Shown: piece after piece, positions 35,827 through 46,000 of the stretch
How positions within the stretch are numbered: position 1 is the first letter of the stretch
How the letters are laid out: each line of letters begins with the position of its first letter
Assembly: GCF_005843885.1 (NCBI RefSeq)
Contig: NZ_CP040443.1
Span: 1,178,001 to 1,242,000, forward strand
Direction of reading: 5' to 3'
Length of the DNA: 64,000 nt
From: Escherichia sp. E4742
Lineage (GTDB): Bacteria; Pseudomonadota; Gammaproteobacteria; Enterobacterales; Enterobacteriaceae
Program-made: the position numbers and the translations under genes
The notes under the pieces: model-generated
What the model was told of the DNA's origin: nothing
Databases searched by the model: none
What the model saw: the letters and a program-made list of their open reading frames with translations, nothing else

Positions 35827-37050
35827 TTACATTCCAACCATATTGTTCAGTTGCAGCATTGGTTCGAGGATGGCGATGACGATAAACAGCACCACGCCCG
35901 CCATCATCACCACCAGCGCAGGCTCAAACAGCCCTAATGCCAGCCCAACCTGGGTATCAAACTCCCGTTCCTGGTTGACTGCGGCCTGTTCAAGCATGGT
36001 TTCCAGCTCGCCGCTCTGTTCGCCGGAGGCGATCATGTACAACATCATCGGCGGGAACAGGCGCAACTCCGCCAGCGCGGCGCGCAGACTGCTCCCTTCG
36101 CGGACGCGATCTGCCGCCAGCAGCAGTTGTTGCTCGACATAGCGATTTGCCGACACGGCGGCAGCGGTCTGAATACCTTCCAGCAGCGGAACACTGCTGG
36201 CAGTGAGGATGCTTAAAGTGCGGGAAAAACGCGCCGTATTCAGTCCGCGCGCAACACGCCCCGTCACGGGCAGGCGCAGCAAAGTTTTATCCCAGCGCAG
36301 GCGCATAGCAGGATTTTTGAGTAGCCGTTGCCCCAGCACCAGAAGTCCCAGCAATCCCGCCAGCCAGTAAACACCACTGGCCTGTAACGCGTCGCTCATG
36401 GCAATAAGCGCGCGGGTGGAAGCGGGCAGCGCGTGTCCGAGATGATCAAACTGTTCGATGATTTTCGGCACTACCGCCGTCAGCAAAATAGTGACCACGC
36501 CCGTTGCCACCACCAGCAATACCAGCGGATAGAGCATGGCCTGCAACAGTCGTGATTTCAGGCGCTGGCGCTGTTCGGTGTAATCCGCAAGGCGATTGAG
36601 CACCACGTCGAGATGCCCGGATTTTTCTCCGGCAGCCACCATCGAACAAAACAGGGAATCAAAGACGCGGGGATGTTCGCGCAGGCTGTCCGACAGGGTA
36701 TAACCTTCCTGAATCCGGCTGCGCAGCGCCATTCCGAGGCTTTTTACATGCAGTTTTTCGCTTTGCTCACTGACCGCCTGTAAGCAGGTTTCCAGCGGCA
36801 TTGCTGCCTGTACCAGCGTTGCCAGTTGACGAGTGAACAGCGCCAGATCTGCCGCCGCCACGCGACGATGTGCGTGCCGCCGACGCTGCAACATTCCCCC
36901 TGCCGATGCATTCATCCGGGCTTCAATGTGCACGGGAATGAGGTCTTTACCGCGCAACAACTGGCGGGCATGACGCGCGGAATCCGCCTCAATCATGCCT
37001 TTGGTTTTGCGACCATTACGCTCCAGCGCCTGATAGTAAAACAGTGCCAT
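35827..37050 (-). CDS. gspF: GspF, polytopic platform protein of type II secretion
   Basis: A 407-residue protein with two cytoplasmic GspF helical domains (FTRQLATLVQAAMPLETCLQ; FSRTLSILTASSVPLLEGIQ) and three membrane helices (LLQAMLYPLVLLVVATGVVT; near 205-225; ALVVMMAGVVLFIVIAILEP). It couples GspE to pseudopilin addition in the inner membrane. It starts in the gspE stop codon, and both repeats are intact. Confidence 0.94.
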   Translation of the reverse strand: MALFYYQALERNGRKTKGMIEADSARHARQLLRGKDLIPVHIEARMNASAGGMLQRRRHAHRRVAAADLALFTRQLATLVQAAMPLETCLQAVSEQSEKLHVKSLGMALRSRIQEGYTLSDSLREHPRVFDSLFCSMVAAGEKSGHLDVVLNRLADYTEQRQRLKSRLLQAMLYPLVLLVVATGVVTILLTAVVPKIIEQFDHLGHALPASTRALIAMSDALQASGVYWLAGLLGLLVLGQRLLKNPAMRLRWDKTLLRLPVTGRVARGLNTARFSRTLSILTASSVPLLEGIQTAAAVSANRYVEQQLLLAADRVREGSSLRAALAELRLFPPMMLYMIASGEQSGELETMLEQAAVNQEREFDTQVGLALGLFEPALVVMMAGVVLFIVIAILEPMLQLNNMVGM

Positions 37051-38543
37051 TACGCCTCCATGGTTACCCGCAGAACTTCATCGAGAGAGGTTTCTCCGGC
37101 GAGCACTTTCTCAATGCCGTTGCTGCGGATACCCGTAGAGTGTTGCCGGACATAACGTTCCAGCTCCAGTTCCCCGGCCTGACGGTGGATCAAATCACGC
37201 AGCGTGGCGTCCACCACGATCAGCTCATGGATGGCAGTACGTCCGCGAAAACCTTTGTGATTACAGGCGGGGCAGCCCTGCGGATGGTACAGCGTGACGG
37301 TACGCGCATCGGTAATCCCCAGCAGGCGTTTTTCTTCGTCAGTGGCAGGCGCGGACTGGCGGCAGTCGGTACACAGCGTGCGAACCAGTCGCTGCGCCAT
37401 CACGCCCGTCAGGCTGGAAGAGAGCAGGAAAGGCTCTACGCCCATATCCTGCAAACGCGTGATCGCCCCCACCGCCGTGTTGGTATGCAGGGTGGAAAGT
37501 ACCAGGTGTCCGGTCAATGACGCCTGGACGGCGATTTCTGCGGTTTCGGTATCGCGGATTTCACCGACCATCACCACATCCGGGTCCTGACGCAAAATCG
37601 CACGCAGGCCACGGGCGAAGGTCATCCCGACGCGGGTGTTGACCTGCGTCTGACCGATCCCTTCAATCATGTATTCGATAGGGTCTTCAACCGTGAGAAT
37701 GTTGCGCGAGTGGTTGTTCAGCTCCTGCAATCCGGCGTACAGCGTGGTGCTTTTGCCAGAACCCGTCGGCCCCGTCACCAGAAAAATGCCGTGCGGTTTG
37801 TGCAATAACTGGCGCAACTGCGCGGTCAGTTCGTGACTTAACCCCAGACGTTCCAGCGTCAGACGGGCCTGGTTTTTGTCCAGCAGTCGCAGCACCACGC
37901 GCTCGCCCCAGGCGGATGGCATGGTGGAGACACGCACGTCAATCGCCCGACCGCCCAGCAGCAGCGCAATACGGCCATCCTGCGGCACGCGCTTTTCGGC
38001 GATATCCAACCGCGCCATTACCTTGATACGCGATACCAGCAGCGAAGCCAGTTTGCGCCCCGGGCGCAGCATTTCATGCAATGTGCCGTCAACGCGAAAA
38101 CGGATCACCAGACTCTTTTCAAACGTCTCGATGTGGATATCCGAAGCGCCTTCTTTAATCGCCTCTGCCAGCATGGCGTTGATCAGTTTGATGATTGGCG
38201 CATCGTCGTCACTTTCCAGCAAATCTTCCGTTTCCGGCAGTTCTTCTGCGAGGGTAAAAAAGTCCTCGGCAGAACCGAGATCTTCCATCAACTGGCGAGC
38301 CTCGGAAGAGTCCCGCTGCCAGACCGCATTCAGTCGCTGTTCAAATTCGGCCTCGTCGATTTGCCGCAGCGTAAAGGGCGCGTTCAGCCCCCGCTGCAAC
38401 TCCTGCAAGACAGAGAGCGACAACGGGTGGACGTGGAGGATCTCCAGCGACGCTTCGCACCATGCCACCAGGCTAAACCGACGGCTGAAACTGTAGGGCA
38501 GACGCACGGTGTTAGCGGTGGTTTCCTGTGCTACAGGCACCAT
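37050..38543 (-). CDS. gspE: GspE, type II secretion ATPase
   Basis: A 497-residue ATPase with an N1E-type domain, Walker A LVTGPTGSGKSTTLYAGL, Asp box and His box (DPDVVMVGEIRDTETAEIA, TGHLVLSTLHTNTA) and the zinc tetracysteine module (CTDCRQSA, CPACNHKGFRGR). It drives pseudopilus assembly from the cytoplasm through GspL and GspF. It overlaps gspD by one base. Confidence 0.95.
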   Translation of the reverse strand: MVPVAQETTANTVRLPYSFSRRFSLVAWCEASLEILHVHPLSLSVLQELQRGLNAPFTLRQIDEAEFEQRLNAVWQRDSSEARQLMEDLGSAEDFFTLAEELPETEDLLESDDDAPIIKLINAMLAEAIKEGASDIHIETFEKSLVIRFRVDGTLHEMLRPGRKLASLLVSRIKVMARLDIAEKRVPQDGRIALLLGGRAIDVRVSTMPSAWGERVVLRLLDKNQARLTLERLGLSHELTAQLRQLLHKPHGIFLVTGPTGSGKSTTLYAGLQELNNHSRNILTVEDPIEYMIEGIGQTQVNTRVGMTFARGLRAILRQDPDVVMVGEIRDTETAEIAVQASLTGHLVLSTLHTNTAVGAITRLQDMGVEPFLLSSSLTGVMAQRLVRTLCTDCRQSAPATDEEKRLLGITDARTVTLYHPQGCPACNHKGFRGRTAIHELIVVDATLRDLIHRQAGELELERYVRQHSTGIRSNGIEKVLAGETSLDEVLRVTMEA

Positions 38544-40603
38544 TAACGCGTTCTCCCGGCATTGAGGAACGCGCGTACTTCCGGCGGTAAGGCCTGGTTT
38601 TGCGCTGGCAGTACCGGCTGCGCGGTATGCGGCATCAGGCTTAAGCCTTGCTCATCGCGATAGATCTGTTCGGCGCGCATATAGTTATATTTGCGCTGCG
38701 ACACGCCGTCTGCCGCCATACCGTCACGCAGAATGGTCGGGCGGATAAACACCATCAGGTTACGTTTTTCTTTTTTATCTGCCGTGGATTTAAACAGGTT
38801 ACCAATCAACGGGATATCGCCCAGCAGCGGCACTTTCGCCACGCTCTCTCCCGCCTGGTCGTCCATCAGACCGCCAAGCACGATCAGCTCACCATCGTTA
38901 GCCAGCACGGTGGTTTTCAGTTTGCGCTCGCCAAACACCACGTCGAGGCTGGTCTGTCCTTCCACTTTGGAGACTTCCTGCTCAATCACCATCTGTACCG
39001 CGTTACCTTCGTTAATCTGCGGCGTGACTTTCAGCATGATGCCGACTTTTTTCCTCTCTACCGTGTTGAAAGGATTGCTGTTATTAGAGCCAACGGTAGA
39101 TCCGGTTAATACCGGAACGTCCTGGCCCACCATGAAGAAGGCTTCCTGGTTGTCCAGCGTGGTGATGCTCGGCGTGGAGAGAACGTTCGAGCTGGAGTCG
39201 TTTTTAACCGCCTGTACCAGCGCCATCCAGTCGCCTTTCACCACGCCAACCGCCGTACCGCTAAAGCCGGAAAGTAGCTGGGCGAGCGTGGAGAGATCGC
39301 CGTTGGTGTCCGGGTTAATGGTGGTAGCGCCGTTTTCGCTGATCACCGTGGAGCCTTTCTGCGGTTTCGCCTGAGAAATGGCTGCCCCCAGCGTGCCGAT
39401 AGGAATTTGCGTACCATTGGCAAACTGCATTAATCCGGCATCTTTCGATGCCCACTGTACGCCGAAGTTGATATTGCTGCCTTCGGCAACTTCCACGATC
39501 AACGCCTCGACATGCACCTGAGCACGGCGGATATCCAGTTGTTCAATCACGCTTTGCAGCGACTGCATGATGTCCTGCGGCGCGGTAACAATCAGGGCAT
39601 TACTGTGTTTGCTGGCGGCGATGGAGACAACCTCACGCCCGCTACCGACCGTGCCTTCCGCCTCTTCTTTAGCCGCCGTGAGCGTGCCGCTGACCTGTTT
39701 CAGAACATCGACCAGATCTTCGGCTTTGCTGTATTTGAGATAGAACACCTGGCTGTTGCCGCTGCGCTCCATTTCTGAGTCCAGCCGACGGATCAGGCGG
39801 CGCATTTTGTCTCGCGTGGCGGGGTCACCGCTGACAATTACGCTGTTAGTGCGTTCATCAGCGACAATTTGTGATTTCAGCGTTGCTGGCTGGTTCTCGC
39901 CGCTGTTTTTGGTCAGGCTTTCCAGCACGCGGGCGATTTCCGAAGCCGAGGCATTATCCAGCGGGATCACCTCTTCGGTGCGGTTTCCTGCGTGATCCAC
40001 GCGCTGGATCACTTCTGTCAGCCGTTCCACGACCGAGGCACGTCCGGTAAGCATAATTACGTTAGAGGGATCGTAATTAACAACGTTGCCTGAGCCCGCG
40101 CTGTCGATCATCTGGCGCAGAATTGGCGCCAGTTCGCGTACCGACACATTGCGTACCGGCACCACTTTGGTGACCATTTCATCGCCCGCATAATTGTCGC
40201 TGCCTTCACCAACCAGCGGCAGCGGCTCAACTTTTGCGGCGCTGGATTTCACCACCTTCAGCACGTCGTTTTCCATCGGCACGACGGCATACCCCTGCGC
40301 TTCCAGCAGGTTAAGGAATAGCTGGTAATACTGGCGTTCATTGAGCGGGGTCATCGTGCGAATACTCACTTTCCCCTGTACGCCCGGCCCCATAATGATG
40401 GTTTTATTAAGGTTAGCACCGACGGTTTCTATGAACGACTTCAGGTCGGTATCTTTAAAATTGGCGGTGAAAGTGGCTTCTTCCGCCCAGACCGGTGAAC
40501 TACATAATGCCGCTGCCAGCACCAGCGGCAGTAAACGCTTTTTTGTTTTGAGGCCAGTTGTCTTCTTACGCCAGACCGACAACGTAATATCACGCCAAAA
40601 CAC
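38543..40603 (-). CDS. gspD: GspD, type II secretion outer-membrane secretin
   Basis: A 686-residue protein with an extended signal region ending SPVWA-EE, N0-N3 domains (NFKDTDLKSFIETVGANLNK; DPSNVIMLTGRASVVERLTE) and the secretin core (QALVEVAE-type strand; VGQDVPVLTGSTVGSNNSNP; GELIVLGGLMDDQAGESVAK). It forms the multimeric outer-membrane channel for SslE. The C-terminal S-domain (about 620-686) is the binding site for the pilotin, which is YghG in this system. Confidence 0.95.
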   Translation of the reverse strand: MFWRDITLSVWRKKTTGLKTKKRLLPLVLAAALCSSPVWAEEATFTANFKDTDLKSFIETVGANLNKTIIMGPGVQGKVSIRTMTPLNERQYYQLFLNLLEAQGYAVVPMENDVLKVVKSSAAKVEPLPLVGEGSDNYAGDEMVTKVVPVRNVSVRELAPILRQMIDSAGSGNVVNYDPSNVIMLTGRASVVERLTEVIQRVDHAGNRTEEVIPLDNASASEIARVLESLTKNSGENQPATLKSQIVADERTNSVIVSGDPATRDKMRRLIRRLDSEMERSGNSQVFYLKYSKAEDLVDVLKQVSGTLTAAKEEAEGTVGSGREVVSIAASKHSNALIVTAPQDIMQSLQSVIEQLDIRRAQVHVEALIVEVAEGSNINFGVQWASKDAGLMQFANGTQIPIGTLGAAISQAKPQKGSTVISENGATTINPDTNGDLSTLAQLLSGFSGTAVGVVKGDWMALVQAVKNDSSSNVLSTPSITTLDNQEAFFMVGQDVPVLTGSTVGSNNSNPFNTVERKKVGIMLKVTPQINEGNAVQMVIEQEVSKVEGQTSLDVVFGERKLKTTVLANDGELIVLGGLMDDQAGESVAKVPLLGDIPLIGNLFKSTADKKEKRNLMVFIRPTILRDGMAADGVSQRKYNYMRAEQIYRDEQGLSLMPHTAQPVLPAQNQALPPEVRAFLNAGRTR

Positions 40604-40632
40604 GATGAATGATTCTCCTGGATTAAATGCGG

Positions 40633-41592
40633 TTAGCGCAGCGCGATGGAAATGTCGTAGCGCGCACCCTTGCGTAAAACCGTAAGTTGAATGGAATCCA
40701 TTGAAGGTAACTGCCGCATCAGAGCAATCATTGCTCGTGGATCAGTAAAATCCTGCTGATTTAACGCAATGGCGATATCGCCTTCCTTGAAACCGCTGGC
40801 ATCGAACAGAGAACGATCTGCCCCCGGTTTCACTGCATAACCGACAATCCCCTCCTTACGCACGGGCGTAAGCTGGATATAGTTAAAAATTTTCTGCGGA
40901 TCTTTCGCCAGCGCCTGACGCACGGCTGCCGGGATCTCAACTGGCGCACTGGCAGCAGGCTCAGCAACAGCTTGCTTTGCTTCGTCACTGACGGCTTTTT
41001 TGTTGGTCACGGCTACGGTGGAACGCTCCTCTTCTGCCAGACTGAGGCGCTCCATTTTTCCCTGATAGCGCAGCATCACATGGTCGCGATTGATTTCCTC
41101 AATCACTGCGTTGTGAGAGCCAAGCCGTTCACCCTGCAAATAGACCTGCTGTTTGCCGCCTTCTTCAATAACCGCGCCGGGTCTGGCACCAAAGGCGATC
41201 CCGCGCAGCACCACGTTAAGACGCGTTTCTGCCACAGGCACAGGTTCGGGTTGTTTTACCGGCGCGGCAACGGGCTGATATTTGCCAAACCAGTTTTGCT
41301 GGCTGATTAATTGCACGTCTTTTTTATCGAGCGTTTTTGCATCCGCACGTGTCGGTTTATTCGCCGATGAAGAAGCCGATGTGTATTCCGCAGAAAAGGA
41401 GATATAGCGCCAGAGTGAATACGCCATTTTTGCAGAAATAATAAGCAGCATCAGCCAGAACATCGCGCGTACAATTTTTCGCAGATGCTCTTTGTCTGTA
41501 TTAAGAGATTGTCTCTGGCTAAGAGTGTGACGAATTTTAGTCAGCCACTGAATGAGATAAATTCGTGCGTCACGAAAAACAACCCGCGCCAA
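40633..41592 (-). CDS. gspC: GspC, type II secretion inner-membrane clamp protein
   Basis: A 319-residue protein with one membrane helix at about 44-63 (FWLMLLIISAKMAYSLWRYI), the homology region that binds GspD (LNVVLRGIAFGARPGAVIEE) and a C-terminal PDZ domain (GYAVKPGADRSLFDASGFKE, IALNQQDFTDPRAMIALMRQ). It connects the platform with the secretin and takes part in substrate choice. It is the first gsp gene, 15 bases after yghG. Confidence 0.93.
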   Translation of the reverse strand: MARVVFRDARIYLIQWLTKIRHTLSQRQSLNTDKEHLRKIVRAMFWLMLLIISAKMAYSLWRYISFSAEYTSASSSANKPTRADAKTLDKKDVQLISQQNWFGKYQPVAAPVKQPEPVPVAETRLNVVLRGIAFGARPGAVIEEGGKQQVYLQGERLGSHNAVIEEINRDHVMLRYQGKMERLSLAEEERSTVAVTNKKAVSDEAKQAVAEPAASAPVEIPAAVRQALAKDPQKIFNYIQLTPVRKEGIVGYAVKPGADRSLFDASGFKEGDIAIALNQQDFTDPRAMIALMRQLPSMDSIQLTVLRKGARYDISIALR

Positions 41593-41607
41593 TTTATATA
41601 CCCGACG

Positions 41608-42018
41608 TTATGCTTTGACTATTCCACAGGTGGTACGATCCAGTTTCCGCTGATACTGGTTACCTGTACGTGTATCATTAATCGTTATGCTGTAATTAAT
41701 TCCCTCAGTGATCATTAATTTCACCGTCGGGTCAGCGCACATTTGTCGTTGATAGCTGGTTAAAAAGGCGTCAGGCGTCTGCGTGGTTTGTGTACCCGCT
41801 TCGCTGATAATGGTCATTTTTACCGTCGTGCCGCTACTTTGCGCCAGCACTAAGGTATATCCCGCAGATTTAATTGGCAGGTTTTGACTGATATTTTGCG
41901 CCTGTTTTTTCGCCAGTAAACTGGCGTTTTCATTATGGCTGGCGCAGCCACTTAATAATCCTGTAACGCTCAACAATAGCGATATTAATACCCTCCCTGG
42001 CATCTTTTTTATCGACAT
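41608..42018 (-). CDS. yghG: YghG (GspS-beta), pilotin lipoprotein for the secretin
   Basis: A 136-residue lipoprotein: the signal peptide ends in the lipobox LLSGC (residues 21-25). The mature domain has two cysteines (RQMCADPTVKL and TTCGIVKA). YghG (also called AspS or GspS-beta) targets and assembles the GspD secretin in the outer membrane of enteropathogenic E. coli. It lies upstream of gspC, as in that system. Confidence 0.92.
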   Translation of the reverse strand: MSIKKMPGRVLISLLLSVTGLLSGCASHNENASLLAKKQAQNISQNLPIKSAGYTLVLAQSSGTTVKMTIISEAGTQTTQTPDAFLTSYQRQMCADPTVKLMITEGINYSITINDTRTGNQYQRKLDRTTCGIVKA

Positions 42019-42083
42019 GGTTAATAATCTCTAAGGTTATTAATAAGAGTAAAAATGTCACTTCGATAATGACGTTGTTATCA

Positions 42084-42893
42084 TTAAAGCAATGCCTGTA
42101 GATAAAGTGTTGCTATACCGCCCAGACTTAAACACGGTCCAAAAGGCAGCGTGGTTGATCCTTTCTTTGTAATAACGGCATATATCAGGCCGCAGCATGA
42201 GGCGATTAAAGCAACATTGGGCAGCGACAACGCCCCCACCCAGCCACCTAAAGCGGCGAAGAGTAATACATCGCCCATGCCTAATGCTTCTTTACGCAGA
42301 ACTATTCCGGCTATCCAGCGCAGCGAGTAAAAAGAGATAAACCCTACCAGTACGCCAGTAACTGCGTCTTGTAGCGTGAGCGGACTCTGCTGCGCCCATG
42401 CCGCAATCAGCCCCGTCCACAATACGCCCTGAGTAAAGACATCGGGGAGCCATTGGTTATCGAGGTCGATGACACTCGCGGCAATCAGCCAGGCGGATAA
42501 TATCATCACCGCCAGCCCCCATCCACTTTCCGACCAGACCAGACTCGCCAGCAAAAAAGCGAGTGCCGTCAATAACTCCACCAGCGGATAACGCTTGCTG
42601 ATTTTCGCCTGACAGTCACGGCAGCGCCCTTTGAGCATCAGCCAGGAGAGCAGCGGAATGTTGTCACGAACGCGGATGGTCTGCTGACAATGTGGGCAGT
42701 GCGAACGCGGCAACGCAAGGCTTATTTTTGACTGCGCACTCGGCGTTTCACCGTGAAACTCCGCCATTTGTTGGCGCAGCATGATGGGGTAACGCCAAAT
42801 CACCACATTCAAAAAACTGCCGATAATCAATCCTCCGACGGTAGCCAGTATGGGCATCGCCGCGGGGTATTGCTGAAAAACATCAAAATGCAT
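42084..42893 (-). CDS. pppA: PppA, prepilin peptidase
   Basis: A 269-residue polytopic aspartyl protease and methyltransferase. The zinc tetracysteine motif (CPHCQQTIRVRDNIPLLSWL then CRDCQA) lies near 69-100. The catalytic aspartates are in SVIDLDNQWLPD and the LGMGDVLLFAALGGW motif, and there are about eight membrane segments. It cleaves and N-methylates the GspG-K pseudopilins. It is the first gene of the pppA-yghG-gspC-M run. Confidence 0.94.
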   Translation of the reverse strand: MHFDVFQQYPAAMPILATVGGLIIGSFLNVVIWRYPIMLRQQMAEFHGETPSAQSKISLALPRSHCPHCQQTIRVRDNIPLLSWLMLKGRCRDCQAKISKRYPLVELLTALAFLLASLVWSESGWGLAVMILSAWLIAASVIDLDNQWLPDVFTQGVLWTGLIAAWAQQSPLTLQDAVTGVLVGFISFYSLRWIAGIVLRKEALGMGDVLLFAALGGWVGALSLPNVALIASCCGLIYAVITKKGSTTLPFGPCLSLGGIATLYLQALL

Positions 42894-42918
42894 AGTTAAA
42901 GATTATTTGTTGTAATTT

Positions 42919-43084
42919 GCCGGATGCGGCGTAAAACGCTTTATCCGGCCTACAGGAGTCTGCCAACGCAAGTAATCGCGGCTTTCCCCGTAGCTCCGAT
43001 AAGTTGGCGCATCGGGCAAATGTGTTAACCCGATGCGCCTTATATCATGCCGGATGCGGCGTGAACGCCTTATCCGGCATACAG
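42919..43084. repeat. BIME/REP cluster between sslE and pppA
   Basis: Two REP units (GCCGGATGCGGCGT...CTTATCCGGC type) lie at 42919-42955 and 43049-43084. Between them, arms GGCGCATCGGG (43006-43016) and CCCGATGCGCC (43029-43039) form a perfect 11-bp inverted repeat. Such bacterial interspersed mosaic elements are common between E. coli genes. This one can protect the 3' end of the sslE mRNA and reduce read-through into pppA. Confidence 0.9.
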
Positions 43085-43086
43085 GC

Positions 43087-46000
43087 TTACTCGGCAGACA
43101 TCTTATGCTCGGTAACCGTATTAATGGTTTCCGGTCCTTGCTGCGGTTTCGGCAGACCAAGCGCCGCCAGCGTCTCGTAAGCCGACTGGCTCACACCGCC
43201 CTCGAAGTTCATCTCGCTCACCCCCGGCAGCTGGTAAGCATTCGCGCCCGGATTCCATTTCTTAAAGAATGCGGAAAGGTCCGTCTGAGCGACCCAGGAT
43301 GCACACAGCATCAGCTTGTCGGCAGCGTTACCGTTGGATTCGGCACAGTAATTTCTGTTGCCAAATTTGTCATTGCCAACATCATCGCCGCGTGCTTTAC
43401 GATGCATCAACTGGAACAGGTTCCAGCCTTTCATCCCTTCACGATCGCTGTAGAACTTAGGCAGAGTGCCTTCTGGATACCAGTTCTTGATATCAAAGTT
43501 TTTCTCTGCCCACTCCTTCAGCTGTGCGTACATCAGCAGACGGTCACCCGCACCGCCGCGCGCCCATGCCTGACCATTGCTCTCGTTCAGATATTCCGGC
43601 GCAACGGTAATATCGTCAGCGACACGGTTCATCTTGCCGAGATAGCGATCCTGCATGTACAGCGCCAGCACGTTGTTCGCTACTTCAGTTGCGCCCGGTA
43701 CAGTCAGCGGCGTTTCTGCAGCATTGTGCCCTACTTCGTGCCAGATCAGCCAGTCGTTCAGCGGCGTCGTCGGCAGCGTGGTGCTGTTCGTCGAGAAGCT
43801 GCTGTTCATTACCGGATAACCAGAGTGCGCATCACCAATGGAGATCTGCACATCGTTGGCGAAACGGTGTTTGTGACCCGGCAAGTTTTTAAAGGTAAAC
43901 ATCCGGTGCTTACCGTCTTCATCATTGCGACCGTAGAAGTCATTCATCGAGCTGGCAAAGGTATCCAGATCTTTAGCGAATTGCTCCAGTCCGCCAGTGT
44001 AATTGCTGGCATTCAGGTTGTTCTTCGGTGTGGTATAGACGAACGACGCAGACTCCAGTTCGCCCAGCGGGGCAGGGGAGTTCAGATCGTGTTGCCACTT
44101 ACCATCTTTATAGAACGGCGCTTTTACTACACCGGTAAAGGTGAAGTCAGCTGATTGCACCTCTTTGCTGTCGCCCTTGATGTAAATCAGACCGCCGTAA
44201 GGAACCGTAAACTTCACTTCACCATTGGCTTTCAGATCATAGGTTTTAGTCACTCTTGGCGGACGGTTCAGAGCAACTTCATGCTTCTCACGTCCGGTCA
44301 GGTCGTCGGCCAGTGCCACGGTGACAGTCACAGGAACGTTCGCATTGGACTTAATGGTGACCTCTTTCTGAGCCGGAGCCCACAGACCAGTAGACTGCAT
44401 GTTACCCGCAAACCATTTGGTCGGATCCGAGTACAGGCTGATGGTTTCAGTAACCTCCTGCCCCTCTTCCGATACCGCCCCCGGATACTTCTCGACATCA
44501 ACTTTGATGTTCAGATCCCACCAGGAACGCCCCAGCATCAGACGCGTCAGCGGTTTTTCCATATAGTTGAGCGGATAGCTCGGGTTCATCATGCCCGCTT
44601 TGCCGCTACTTTCACCGTAGATCATCTTGCTATCGACCAGCGATTTTTTCAGCTCATCAGAACACTGCGTGCCGCCAGCATAGGCATTGTTGGCGTAGCA
44701 GTTCAGGAACTCGGTGAACGTTTTAAAGCCCAGCTCGTCTTCCTTGTTGTCTTCATAGCGGTATTCAATATCGTTCCACAGCCAGACCGACATGTTCTGG
44801 TACAGACGTTCCAGATCGACGCTGCTCAGACGCTCACCTTTGCTACCATTGGTACGGAAGTAAAGCTCGTGCTGATACAGGCGCTGAATGTTGGTGCCTA
44901 AATCCGCAGCCTGCACCATCGCTTTCGCAGTGTCGGCGCTGAGATTCAGTTGCGTATAGCGCGGAACATACATGCCCCCGGTTACAGGAACGTCAGTGCC
45001 AGGACGGTATTCCAGACAGTTGACCTCGTAGTGGTAGTCAGGATCCTTACACTCTTCCAGCCCCGGGAACGCTGCAAAGATCTTATCTTTTGCGGCTTTC
45101 AGAGACTCATCAGTTGGATGTTTAGCAACATCAATAAACGCGTATTGAGTTACTTGTTCACCATCAACCTCTTCTTGCCAGCTGGCAACTTCCAGTTTCG
45201 GTTTCTTATCTGGTTTGTTATCAATCTGATATTTCCAGATAACTTCTTTCGTTTTTTCATCAATGGTGTACGGCAGTTCACCTTCTACCAGCGGATAACG
45301 TTCATAGACCCACATCCCTTTTTCATTCAACTGGCGCACACGGTCTGGATAACCCTGCGGATCGGTATTCACCACCGATTTGTTCAGTGCCATCGACAGG
45401 CCTGCGGCATCCAACAGGCGCACAAAGCCAGACGCGCTCTCTTCCTTAAGATTGCTCATCACGTTTTCCATGATCAGCACCGAACCGCCTTTGTTCATAT
45501 AGGCGATCAAATCGGTCACATCCTGCTGAGTCAGCTTCGGTTTGCTGGTATCTGCACGTAGAGGCACTGCATAGGGATCACCAGACCACTGAGTCACATA
45601 TTCAAAGCCGTTGAGGATCAGCAACGGAACTTCTTCCGGATTCAGATCGCCATAGCTGGTCAAATGTTTAACAGAAATACCTGCGAAATCCGGATGGAAG
45701 CCAAATGGAGCACTGCTCCCAGTGACCTGACCATGACGTTTGAAATAAACGTTTTCCAGGTTCGTCCCTACGGTCATTGTGCTCTTGGTATTCGGCTGCC
45801 AGATGTCGTTTGACAGGTAGCGCAGTACGTTCTGCATGAAGTGCTTCATGTCATCTGAATCACCGCTGAGTGTGCACTCACCTTTATCATTAACACCACC
45901 GGCCCAGCTGTAACCGTTCGGGCAACGCAAAATGCTGTTGTAGTGCGGGTTACCGATAACCATCAGCTTGCCATCGCCGACTTGCCCCAGCGAAATAAAC

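Noticed and set aside
43033..44154. 373-codon plus-strand frame opposite sslE
   Set aside because: It lies wholly antisense to the well-supported sslE gene and begins in the REP cluster; no domain is visible.
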